Below are positions 5,651 to 12,314 of a stretch of DNA of 13,036 bases, piece by piece. This DNA is from Alphaproteobacteria bacterium. Lineage in GTDB: Bacteria > Pseudomonadota > Alphaproteobacteria > Sphingomonadales > SMXR01. How positions within the stretch are numbered: position 1 is the stretch's first letter; each line of letters begins with the position of its first letter. Below the pieces are notes generated by a model. That model was not told where the DNA came from. It did no database searches and worked only from the letters and a program-made list of their open reading frames with translations. A program made the translations under genes and the position numbers. The stretch is from the NCBI GenBank assembly GCA_004356215.1, contig SMXR01000051.1, positions 1 to 13,036 on the forward strand, written 5' to 3'.

Positions 5651-7537
5651 TCAACCTTGCTCATGAAAAAAACCATAAATGGTTTCGGCGATGGCCTTGC
5701 TGATTCCTTTCACGGCTTCCAGGTCTTTAACCCCGGCTCCTTTTACCGCACTGGCAGACCCAAAATGATTAAGCAATGCCCGTTTGCGGCCGGGGCCAAT
5801 GCCCGGCACTTCATCTAAAAGTGATGAATAAATGGTTTTCCTGCGCCGGGTCCGATGGGCGTTGATGGCAAAGCGATGGGCCTCATCCCGCAAGCGCTGT
5901 AAAAAATATAATTCTGGGCTATCCGGGGGCAGGGTAAACGCCGCCTGGCCCTGGACATGAAACTGTTCACGCCCGGCATTGCGGTCCGGGCCCTTTGAAA
6001 TAGCGACCAAGGGCAATTCTTCGATTCCTAAATCCTCCATGATTTCCAATGCGGCGCCCAGTTGGCCTTTGCCGCCGTCAATTAAAACCAGATCGGGCCA
6101 TTTGCCCATCCCGCGGTCCGGGTCTTCCTTGACCAGGCGGGAAAACCGGCGGGTAAATACTTCACGCATCATGCCATAATCGTCACCGGGGCTTAAATCT
6201 TTCGAGCGGATATTGAACTTCCTGTAGCCATTTTTGATAAAACCCTCGGGACCGGAAACGATCATGCCACCAACAGCGTTTTGGCCGGAAATGTGGCTGT
6301 TGTCGTAAACTTCAATACGCTCAAGCTCTCCCTCGATGGAAAAGAGGTCTGCTAAAAGCCCAAGAATTTTTGTCTGCGCCTTGTTTTCAGCCAGACGCCG
6401 CCCCAAGGCGCCGACGGCATTTTGCTCAGCCTCTTTTACCAAATCTTTGCGCCGGCCTCTTTGCGGTTTGGAAATTTTTATAACCCGATCGGTCTTTTCG
6501 GAAAACGCAACCTCGATCAGGGTGCGACCTTCCGGAATGGTGTTTACCAGGATCAGTTTTGGCATTGGTTTGTTGGCATAAAACTGGCTGATGAATGCGC
6601 CGAGAACCGCTTCCTTTTTCTCGTCTTTTGAGTGGCGGGGAAAGTAAGACCGATTGCCCCAATTCTGGCCCCCGCGAAAGAAAAAAACCTGGATTGAAGT
6701 CTGGCCGCCGATCGCCGCAATGGCAATGACATCGGCATCCCCCAGACCACGGGCATAAACAGACTGATGGGCCTGAATTCGGGTCAAGGCTTGCAGCCGG
6801 TCCCGAAAACTGGCGGCCTTTTCATATTCCTTGGCTTCACTGGCCGCCTGCATTTGGTGCGCCAGGCGATCTTGTATATCGGTTTTTTTACTTCTTAGAA
6901 ACGCCCGGGCGTCTTCGACCAGGCCCTGGTATTCGTCACTGGATATTTTACCGACGCACGGGGCCGAGCACCGTTTGATTTGGTACAGCAAACACGGTCG
7001 GGTGCGGGAAGCGAACGTTGAATCAGAACACGACCGCAACAGAAATATTTTTTGCAAGGTGTTGAGGGTTTTATTTACCGCCGAAACCGCGGCAAAAGGA
7101 CCGAAGTATTCTCCATTTTTTTTGTGAGCGCCCCGGTGTTTGGTAATTTGCGCCCACGGGTGATCATCGCGGAGAAGGATGTAAGGGAACGATTTGTCGT
7201 CACGAAGAAGAACATTATACCGGGGTTTTAATTTCTTGATCAGGTTGGCTTCAAGCAGCAGGGCCTCGCCTTCGGTGTGGGTGGTGACAAATTCCATCGA
7301 ATGGGTGAGGGCAACCATCCGTTTGAGCCGGGTGGGTAAGGCGGACAGGCGGGTATAGTTGACCACCCGCTTTTTAAGGTTTTTCGCCTTACCGACATAA
7401 AGCACACCACCCTTGCTATCAATCATGCGATAGACCCCGGGCCCCGCGCCAAGGGTTTTCAATTGCTTGCGAATAGTTCCCAGGCCCTTTTCGAGGCTGG
7501 GCTGAATTTCTTTAGGGGTATCTTTGTTTCCTGGCAT
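5651..7537 (-). CDS. uvrC: UvrABC system protein C (excinuclease subunit C)
   Basis: UvrC makes the dual incisions in nucleotide excision repair after UvrA-UvrB damage recognition. All parts of the 628-residue protein are present. The GIY-YIG nuclease shows GVYRM at 34-38, YVG at 47-49, Arg57 and the catalytic Glu96. Four cysteines (170, 182, 190, 194) match the Fe-S ligands reported for E. coli UvrC. The UvrB-binding UVR helix pair lies near 216-251. The RNase H-like nuclease has the expected acidic residues and His: YDNSH with Asp412, DDYG at 452-455, LIDGGKGQ with Asp487, and DEAH with His554. Two helix-hairpin-helix units fill 572-626. No clear Shine-Dalgarno precedes the ATG at 7537, and a second ATG seven bases upstream is out of frame. 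The gene starts a uvrC-pgsA-moaD-moaE series after a 423-bp gap. Confidence 0.98.
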   Translation of the reverse strand: MPGNKDTPKEIQPSLEKGLGTIRKQLKTLGAGPGVYRMIDSKGGVLYVGKAKNLKKRVVNYTRLSALPTRLKRMVALTHSMEFVTTHTEGEALLLEANLIKKLKPRYNVLLRDDKSFPYILLRDDHPWAQITKHRGAHKKNGEYFGPFAAVSAVNKTLNTLQKIFLLRSCSDSTFASRTRPCLLYQIKRCSAPCVGKISSDEYQGLVEDARAFLRSKKTDIQDRLAHQMQAASEAKEYEKAASFRDRLQALTRIQAHQSVYARGLGDADVIAIAAIGGQTSIQVFFFRGGQNWGNRSYFPRHSKDEKKEAVLGAFISQFYANKPMPKLILVNTIPEGRTLIEVAFSEKTDRVIKISKPQRGRRKDLVKEAEQNAVGALGRRLAENKAQTKILGLLADLFSIEGELERIEVYDNSHISGQNAVGGMIVSGPEGFIKNGYRKFNIRSKDLSPGDDYGMMREVFTRRFSRLVKEDPDRGMGKWPDLVLIDGGKGQLGAALEIMEDLGIEELPLVAISKGPDRNAGREQFHVQGQAAFTLPPDSPELYFLQRLRDEAHRFAINAHRTRRRKTIYSSLLDEVPGIGPGRKRALLNHFGSASAVKGAGVKDLEAVKGISKAIAETIYGFFHEQG

Positions 7538-7686
7538 AAGGCATCAAATATAAAACACCGCGTCCGAAATCACCAGAACAGTTGGTATGATTTTCTGCTT
7601 AAAATGCGAAAATGTTGCCCCTTTTTAAAGACTTTTTTCTTCTCTGAATTTTCTCCTGAAATTTTACTTTTGATTCGCTGATAAAC

Positions 7687-7708
7687 TATCCACCAAAGCT
7701 GTGGATAA
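7687..7708. promoter_or_regulatory. Inverted repeat containing one consensus DnaA box
   Basis: TATCCAC (7687-7693) and GTGGATA (7701-7707) form a perfect 7-bp inverted repeat with a 7-base spacer. The right arm is part of TGTGGATAA (7700-7708), an exact match to the DnaA box TTATNCACA read on the other strand. The left arm, CTATCCACC (7686-7694), differs from it at two positions. The match is seen; DnaA binding is inference. Confidence 0.35.
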
Positions 7709-7729
7709 CCATGTGAGTATTTTGCTTCC

Positions 7730-7761
7730 CAAGCGGCCTAACCCGCCTGCCAAGCCGCTTG
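7730..7761. repeat. Stem-loop with perfect 8-bp stem
   Basis: CAAGCGGC (7730-7737) pairs with GCCGCTTG (7754-7761) across a 16-base loop. On the plus strand a TTTTCAATTT stretch follows, giving a weak terminator shape in the direction opposite to the annotated neighbours. On the minus strand no T tract follows. Confidence 0.4.
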
Positions 7762-7960
7762 TTTTCAATTTGCTTAAAAAATAGGCAAAACTATTAAGTT
7801 GTTGTTTTTGTTACACTTTCACTTTGTCAACGGGAAAGGAAGAAAGATTTTGGGTAATTTAGAAAAAGCCCTAAACCTGAAAAATAGTAAGAATATCAAA
7901 TGTGTACAGTTTTTTTTGACGTGAATTAAAATTTGTTAAAAAATTGAAGGGGTTAAGGCC

Positions 7961-8389
7961 CTATTCGGACCCGGAATGGCGTTCAATTTCCACTCCTACA
8001 CTGGCAACATCATCAACAGCTTCCAGCTTTTCCACCCGGACCCGGGCGGAGCTGATACGCCGGTCCTGCAAGACCAGATCGGCAATTCGTTCAGCCAGGG
8101 TTTCAACCAAATTGATATGGCCGGCGTTTAGCAGTTTTCTGATTCCGGAAATGACCTGATCGTAACAGACGACATTGGCCAATTCGTCGCTGTGTCCCTC
8201 TTGGGTTTCGGTCACCGACATATCGATGTTGAGGCGGATTTTTTGTTTGCCTTCGGTTTCGTGGCTATAGGCGCCGATATAGGCTTCGGTCACATAATCA
8301 CGAATAAAAACATGGCGAATGCCCTTGGCGCTGTCGGCTATTTTCAGTGGCAGCACGTTATTAAGCGGGACTGTTTTTTTACTGGTCAT
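7961..8389 (-). CDS. folB: Dihydroneopterin aldolase
   Basis: FolB converts 7,8-dihydroneopterin to 6-hydroxymethyl-7,8-dihydropterin and glycolaldehyde in folate synthesis; many members also epimerise the 2' carbon. The 142-residue protein has IGAYSHETEGKQ (38-49, with the Glu44 pterin-binding region), VCYDQV with Tyr76, the family block LVETLAERIA (94-103), and Lys121 in RVEKLEAV, the position of the catalytic lysine. About 23 extra N-terminal residues precede the conserved IRHVFIRDY start of the domain. The ATG at 8389 has a ribosome site AGGAAA that overlaps the TAG of the upstream reductase, so the two are translationally coupled. Pairing with a FolM-like reductase places both in pterin metabolism. 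Confidence 0.93.
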   Translation of the reverse strand: MTSKKTVPLNNVLPLKIADSAKGIRHVFIRDYVTEAYIGAYSHETEGKQKIRLNIDMSVTETQEGHSDELANVVCYDQVISGIRKLLNAGHINLVETLAERIADLVLQDRRISSARVRVEKLEAVDDVASVGVEIERHSGSE

Positions 8390-8397
8390 AGTGTTTC

Positions 8398-9126
8398 CTA
8401 TAACAGGTGCTGGCCGCCGTCCAGCGCAATCATCTGTCCGGTCATGGCCGGGGTTTCAAGAAGGAACTTTGCGGCTCTGGCAATTTCATTCAGCGTTGGG
8501 CCCTTGCCGAGCGGAAGACCAGCAACCTCATTGGCAAAATCTTCTTCGCTTTGGTAAACGCTGGGCAAGGTCGGCCCGGGACCTATGCCATTGACCCTGA
8601 TTTGTGGGCCCAGCTCCACTGCCAGAATACGTGTCAATGTAAGGAGGGCATGCTTGCTGAGCGTATAGGTCAAAAATCCTGGGGTCAGGTTTAACACCCG
8701 CTGGTCAATAATATTGACGATAGCACCTGGGATTTTTTTTGGCAGCGCCTTGGCAAAAGCCTGGCACAGCAGCATCGGTGCCCTCAGGTTGGTATTAATA
8801 TTTTTCTCGAAACTGGTTTCGTTAAAACTTTCCAGGGTGTCTTGCTGAAAAGCTGCGGCGTTGTTAATTAATCCGGTCACCGGCCGTCCCAATTTTTCAG
8901 CAGCCCGGCCGATTAAATTTTGGGCTTCCCCGGTATTATCCAAATTTGCCTGAAGGGTAATTGCTTGACCACCTCCCTGGGTAATAGTTTTGGCTACCGC
9001 GTCTGCTGCTGCCTTCGAGGTGCGGTAATGGATGGCAATTTCATACCCAGAAGCACCCAGGAAAAGAGCAAGTTCTTTGCCAACCCTTTTTCCACCGCCA
9101 GTTATTAGCAGAGCCCCGGGTTTCAT
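8398..9126 (-). CDS. SDR-family pteridine reductase, FolM/PTR1-like
   Basis: This is a 242-residue NADPH-dependent short-chain dehydrogenase. It shows the cofactor loop LLITGGGKRVGK (7-17), the basic IHYRTS (32-37) that suits the 2'-phosphate of NADPH, LINNAAAF (86-93), and the YTLSK catalytic Tyr154 and Lys158. The position usually held by catalytic Ser is occupied by Asp141 in IVNIIDQR, as in pteridine reductase PTR1 and E. coli FolM (dihydromonapterin reductase). The C-terminus, LDGGQHLL, is also FolM-like. It is followed 8 bases later by folB, and its ATG overlaps the exchanger's stop as ATGA. The likely job is reduction of dihydropterins (dihydromonapterin or dihydrofolate) to tetrahydro forms. 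The exact substrate is inferred, and a general SDR role cannot be excluded. Confidence 0.8.
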   Translation of the reverse strand: MKPGALLITGGGKRVGKELALFLGASGYEIAIHYRTSKAAADAVAKTITQGGGQAITLQANLDNTGEAQNLIGRAAEKLGRPVTGLINNAAAFQQDTLESFNETSFEKNINTNLRAPMLLCQAFAKALPKKIPGAIVNIIDQRVLNLTPGFLTYTLSKHALLTLTRILAVELGPQIRVNGIGPGPTLPSVYQSEEDFANEVAGLPLGKGPTLNEIARAAKFLLETPAMTGQMIALDGGQHLL

Positions 9127-10124
9127 CCCATTAATCCGGTCAAGCTGGAAGGATAGTCAATCGCGGACACGCCCGAAGTCAGGAAAATAATATAAAAGAT
9201 GTAAGCCAGGAAAAAGACTGCCCCGGTAATCCGGGTTATATTTTTCCTCATGATGGCAAATGGCAGGAAGCTCAGGGTTGCGCCAAGCATAATCCAAAGG
9301 TCAAATTTCAAAAACCCATTGGGAACCGGAATATTTCCCAACAAGGAAGAAACCCCAATGATACCCAGTAGGTTAAAAATATTACTGCCGATAACGGTGC
9401 CAATGGCGAGGTCGCTGTGACGGCGCATGGCAGCAGCAATGGCAGTCACCAGCTCGGGGATAGAGGTTCCAAGGGCTACCAAAGTCAGGCCGATGATAGC
9501 TTCCGAAACCCCCAACATGCGGGCAAAATCCACCGCCCCCAGGACAAAAAAGTGGGCTCCGATACTAAGCCCTATCAAGCCGCCAAGGACAATTAGTGAC
9601 GCTGTTTTTAAGGAATCGGCTTTTTTCGGGACCCCTTCCAGGTCCTCTAGAATTTCCTGGTAGCTGGTATGGTTTTTACCTCTTCGCGCAGTTCGCGAGG
9701 AAAAAAACAAAAAGGCAAAAAGACCGGCCAGCAGGAACACACCTTTCAGGGCAGTAAATTCACCATTGAAAGCCATGACCATAAAAACCAGGGTGGCAAT
9801 GATCAGCGCGAGCATATTGTTGGAAAATTTTGGTGCTGAACAAACCATCGGGGCAATCAGGGCCGGCAGGCCTATGACCAGCCAAATATTGGCAATATTA
9901 GAGCCAACGACATTACCCAGCGCAAGCGTTGGGACATCTGTCAAAACCGCATCAATACCCACCATCAATTCGGGCGCGGAGGTCCCGAAGGCAATCACCG
10001 TCAAGCCAACAATCATAGGGGGGACATCAAGACGCTGGGCCATTGAAACGGCTCCGCGCACCAAAGCGTCGCCGGCATAAATCAACAGGACCAAGCCCCC
10101 CAAGAGTTGCAAAAAGGCTATCAA
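9123..10124 (-). CDS. Calcium/sodium antiporter (CaCA superfamily, YrbG-like)
   Basis: This 333-residue polytopic membrane protein has the two inverted alpha-repeats that define cation/Ca2+ exchangers. Repeat 1 has GLTVIAFGTSAPEL (40-53) and GNVVGSNIANI (70-80). Repeat 2 has GLTLVALGTSIPEL (212-225) and GTVIGSNIFNL (242-252). The glutamates in the two PEL motifs are the expected ion ligands. A hydrophilic, acidic loop (about 144-173) separates the halves. Around ten membrane helices are expected. The start is TTG at 10124-10122: the frame has a TAA two codons upstream and no in-frame ATG in the first 27 codons. A weak ACGGA ribosome site lies about 12 bases before it. Its stop overlaps the start of the FolM-like gene, so it leads an operon with folM-like and folB; no functional link is evident. 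Cation specificity cannot be read from the sequence. Confidence 0.93.
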   Translation of the reverse strand: MIAFLQLLGGLVLLIYAGDALVRGAVSMAQRLDVPPMIVGLTVIAFGTSAPELMVGIDAVLTDVPTLALGNVVGSNIANIWLVIGLPALIAPMVCSAPKFSNNMLALIIATLVFMVMAFNGEFTALKGVFLLAGLFAFLFFSSRTARRGKNHTSYQEILEDLEGVPKKADSLKTASLIVLGGLIGLSIGAHFFVLGAVDFARMLGVSEAIIGLTLVALGTSIPELVTAIAAAMRRHSDLAIGTVIGSNIFNLLGIIGVSSLLGNIPVPNGFLKFDLWIMLGATLSFLPFAIMRKNITRITGAVFFLAYIFYIIFLTSGVSAIDYPSSLTGLMG

Positions 10125-10148
10125 ATTTTATTTATCCGTTCTTTTTTT

Positions 10149-10178
10149 TGGTCCTGGGCCTCCCCCCATTTCGGACCA
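10149..10178 (-). promoter_or_regulatory. Candidate leader hairpin upstream of the exchanger gene
   Basis: TGGTCC and GGACCA form a 6-bp stem around an 18-base loop in the predicted 5' leader. On the transcript it is followed by a run of A, so it is not a terminator. The same leader holds a 15-codon frame starting at 10179 and ending just before the TTG start. Function unknown. Confidence 0.25.
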
Positions 10179-10194
10179 TGAATACTGTCTTGGT

Positions 10195-10222
10195 AATATA
10201 GGAACATTTTTCTGTGTTTCAA
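10195..10222 (-). promoter_or_regulatory. Predicted sigma70-type promoter for the exchanger-folM-folB operon
   Basis: On the minus strand TTGAAA (10222-10217), a 16-bp spacer and TATATT (10200-10195, five of six consensus bases) lie about 71 bases before the TTG start codon. The predicted leader is about 60 bases. It lies just after the secreted-protein gene, supporting a separate transcript. Confidence 0.45.
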
Positions 10223-10256
10223 ACCACCGAATATAAAAGGGTTTTTAATTTAATTG

Positions 10257-10997
10257 TTATTCGACTTTCACCGCCAGGGTATCATGGTGATAGGCGAGAA
10301 ATTCACGCAGGTAAAACCCAATGGTGTTTCGCCCTTCAAACCCGGCAGTAATAGCGGCTTCGTTGGCCACCTCAGGCGACACCGGGGCAGGGGCGGCGAA
10401 ATCGACAATTGATGGGTAAAAGCCAATCGTAAAGGAATCGATATCAGAGCCCATATCACCGACAAAAATCAGGTTTGGATTGCGGCCTGTGGCTATCAGG
10501 TATTCATTCTCCATGATCCGTTCGTTCAGTAGGCCCTGATGTTTTCCGGCGAGAGCTGCAAACATTTCAATATGAAAAAAACTATTGCCCCTATAAAGCC
10601 GCCGGACATCTTTGGATGGTGGACCATAGGCAAAAAGTTCCTCGCGAAAAACGCTTAAGGAATTAATTTTCTCAACGTAGTCAGTGGTGTTTTTTTCACC
10701 AGAAAAATAAGCCTGATAGCTGCCAATGGGTTGCAACAGAAAAAGATCCCAATGATCGCCCTGGGAATGGCGCATAATCAGCGGGGGTTCCTCTCCAATG
10801 GCTTGATAAAACCCTGCCGCCTTTTGCGCTTTTAAAAATTCAATCAGGTCGGGTAGCTTACCGGGTTCTGCCCGCAGCATTGTCACTTTGTATAATTCTG
10901 GGGTGGGGATCTCTTGGGCTTTAATAAGTGGGCCAGCAAAAATGAAAACAAAAAATCCGAAGAAAAGCGATAAAGAAAAAACTCTGAAAAAGCGCAT
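10257..10997 (-). CDS. Secreted or periplasmic protein of unknown function with two apparent dimeric alpha/beta-barrel-like repeats
   Basis: I do not recognise a named family. The 246-residue product starts with MRFFRVFSLSLFFGFF, a typical signal peptide with probable cleavage near LIKA-QE (after residue 27) and no lipobox cysteine. The mature part seems to repeat a strand-helix-strand unit. Unit one is LYKVTMLRAEPGKLPDLIEFLKAQ (residues 35-58) leading to HWDLFLLQPIGSYQAYF. Unit two is FFHIEMFAALAGKHQGLLNER (140-160) leading to ATGRNPNLIFVGDMGSDIDSFTIGFY. This pattern resembles ABM/NIPSNAP-type ferredoxin-like barrels. MRHSQGDHWDLF (75-86) looks like a conserved functional patch, and several histidines (77, 82, 142, 153, 237, 238) could bind metal or heme; that is speculation. 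A ribosome site AGGAT precedes the ATG. It lies 66 bases after the radical SAM gene and 132 bases before the exchanger gene. Confidence 0.7.
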   Translation of the reverse strand: MRFFRVFSLSLFFGFFVFIFAGPLIKAQEIPTPELYKVTMLRAEPGKLPDLIEFLKAQKAAGFYQAIGEEPPLIMRHSQGDHWDLFLLQPIGSYQAYFSGEKNTTDYVEKINSLSVFREELFAYGPPSKDVRRLYRGNSFFHIEMFAALAGKHQGLLNERIMENEYLIATGRNPNLIFVGDMGSDIDSFTIGFYPSIVDFAAPAPVSPEVANEAAITAGFEGRNTIGFYLREFLAYHHDTLAVKVE

Positions 10998-11063
10998 GTC
11001 GGGATCCTGTTAAAAATTTATTGAGCCGGTAACGTGGCCCAGATTTCTATTTTTAGCAAGGAT

Positions 11064-12182
11064 TTAGCGGGAGCTGAAAAAAAGGTTGAATTGTTCGCCT
11101 TTTTTAGCTGGGACTTTAAACCGGGTGGTATCCAAGGGCGATTTGGTTTCATTGAGGTGCAGGCGTTTGCAGGTGGTCTTGAAGCGTTGTTTGATAATAT
11201 CTGCATAGCTGCCATGATTTTTAAAACGGTCATGAAAACCCGGGTTGTTATAGCGCCCCCCCTTCATGGTTCGGATGTGATGCAAAACCCGCTCGGCGCG
11301 GTCGGGAAAATTTTCTTCCAGCCATTCCCGGAACAGGGTTTTTATCTCTAACGGCAGGCGCAGAAATATATAAGCTGCACCCAATGCTCCGTTTTCTTGT
11401 GACGCTTCGAGGATGCTCTCAATCTCATGGTCGTTCAGGGCTGGAATAATCGGCGCCACCATAACCGCGGTTGGGATACCGGCCTCTGACATTGCCTTCA
11501 AGGCCCCCAGCCGGCGCCCTGGCGTTGCCGCCCTTGGTTCCATCACCCGGGCCAGATTATGGTCGAGGGTAGTAATGGAAAAAGCGACCTTGGCCAAGCG
11601 TCTTTTCGCCATTCTCTCAAGTATATCAATATCACGCACCACCAGCGCCGATTTGGTCAGAATCGTTACCGGGTGGGCATAGGCTTCCAGCACTTCCAAA
11701 ATCTGGCGCATGATGCGCCACTTTTTTTCAATCGGCTGGTAGGGGTCGGTATTGGTACCCATGGCAATAACCCCGCAGCTGTAGTTGGGATTGCTTAGCT
11801 CGTTTTCCAGTAGTTTGGCGGCATCAGGTTTAACGAACAGTTTGGTCTCAAAATCTAACCCTGCGGAAAACCCGATGTAGGCATGGCTGGGGCGTGCGAA
11901 ACAATAAATGCAGCCGTGCTCACAGCCCCGGTAGGGGTTGATTGAACGCTCAAACGGAATATCAGGCGATTGGTTATAGGAAATAATACGTTTCGGGAAT
12001 TCGCGAAACACTTCGGTTTTTATCGGTTTCATGTCCTCGGGTGATTGCCAGCCATCTTCAAACTCTGATCTTCGAGCGCGCTCAAACCGGCCCGAGGCAT
12101 TACTGATGGCGGCGCGGCCGCGGCGCTGTTCTTTTTTAACCAAGGGAATTTGGCGTTCCCGGTTTTTGGATATGACTCGCAT
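11064..12182 (-). CDS. PA0069-family radical SAM protein (SplB-like)
   Basis: This 372-residue protein belongs to the radical SAM group annotated as the PA0069 family, related to spore photoproduct lyase. Its Fe-S motif is RGCEHGCIYCFAR (about 85-97), with Cys87, Cys91 and Cys94 in C-x3-C-x2-C spacing. Upstream is the family's N-terminal stretch RGRAAISNASGRFE (21-34) and DGW at 43-45. Downstream are VIAMGTNTDPYQPIEKKW and VTILTKSALVVRDIDIL of the TIM barrel core, and MVAPIIPALND. The N-terminal blocks support the chosen ATG even though no strong Shine-Dalgarno precedes it. No substrate has been established for this family to my knowledge; a DNA-repair role by analogy to SplB is only inference. 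The neighbouring genes do not clarify it. Confidence 0.9.
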   Translation of the reverse strand: MRVISKNRERQIPLVKKEQRRGRAAISNASGRFERARRSEFEDGWQSPEDMKPIKTEVFREFPKRIISYNQSPDIPFERSINPYRGCEHGCIYCFARPSHAYIGFSAGLDFETKLFVKPDAAKLLENELSNPNYSCGVIAMGTNTDPYQPIEKKWRIMRQILEVLEAYAHPVTILTKSALVVRDIDILERMAKRRLAKVAFSITTLDHNLARVMEPRAATPGRRLGALKAMSEAGIPTAVMVAPIIPALNDHEIESILEASQENGALGAAYIFLRLPLEIKTLFREWLEENFPDRAERVLHHIRTMKGGRYNNPGFHDRFKNHGSYADIIKQRFKTTCKRLHLNETKSPLDTTRFKVPAKKGEQFNLFFSSR

Positions 12183-12237
12183 TTCAAAAGGATACCAGTT
12201 AAAAAGAACAAATAAAGAACATAAGTGTTAGGCCCGC

Positions 12238-12251
12238 GTCAATTTTTTGAC
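12238..12251. repeat. Short inverted repeat upstream of the radical SAM gene
   Basis: GTCAA-TTTT-TTGAC is a 5-bp inverted repeat in the 132-bp gap between the sulfotransferase and radical SAM genes. On the minus strand its TTGAC end could serve as a -35 half, but I find no good -10 at the right distance. I see no terminator with a T tract in this gap. Confidence 0.2.
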
Positions 12252-12314
12252 CCCGGCATCAAATGCTCGATTAAAAAATTTAGAAAGTGAGAAAATTTGA
12301 ATCAGTTTTAGGAC

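Larger units (their letters stand above)
7538..7960. other. A+T-rich intergenic region between folB and uvrC
   Basis: This 423-bp stretch is the longest gap in the window and by eye richer in A+T than the genes around it. It must hold the 5' region of uvrC and the 3' end of the folB transcript. I see no tRNA, no convincing protein gene and no clear intrinsic terminator for folB. It contains an inverted pair of DnaA-box-like sequences (7687-7707) and a hairpin with an 8-bp G+C-rich stem (7730-7761). A 25-codon frame with a TTG start lies at 7850-7924 behind a purine-rich stretch. I could not assign a convincing uvrC promoter. Confidence 0.7.

Noticed and set aside
7560..7600. A LexA (SOS) box of the alphaproteobacterial type GTTC-N7-GTTC before uvrC.
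   Set aside because: One GTTC is present on the minus strand, but the second half at the right spacing reads TTCG, so the motif is not met.
7463..7681. A 72-residue plus-strand frame running from inside uvrC into the gap.
   Set aside because: About a third lies antisense to the uvrC start, the rest is A+T-rich and Phe/Leu-rich without a ribosome site; it looks like a non-coding frame.
7850..7924. A 25-codon frame (24 residues plus stop) starting at TTG behind a GGAAAGGA stretch on the plus strand in the uvrC/folB gap.
   Set aside because: It is short, has a non-ATG start, low-complexity content and no recognisable similarity. It may be a gene remnant or chance; RNA-seq or conservation would be needed.
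7920..7945. A CtrA site TTAA-N7-TTAA near the end of folB.
   Set aside because: Two TTAA elements are present but separated by 6 bases instead of 7, in a very A+T-rich stretch where chance matches are expected.
7538..7960. The gap as the chromosomal replication origin.
   Set aside because: Only one consensus DnaA box and one near match are visible, and none of the genes usually found beside alphaproteobacterial origins (hemE, dnaA, parAB, gidA) is in the window.
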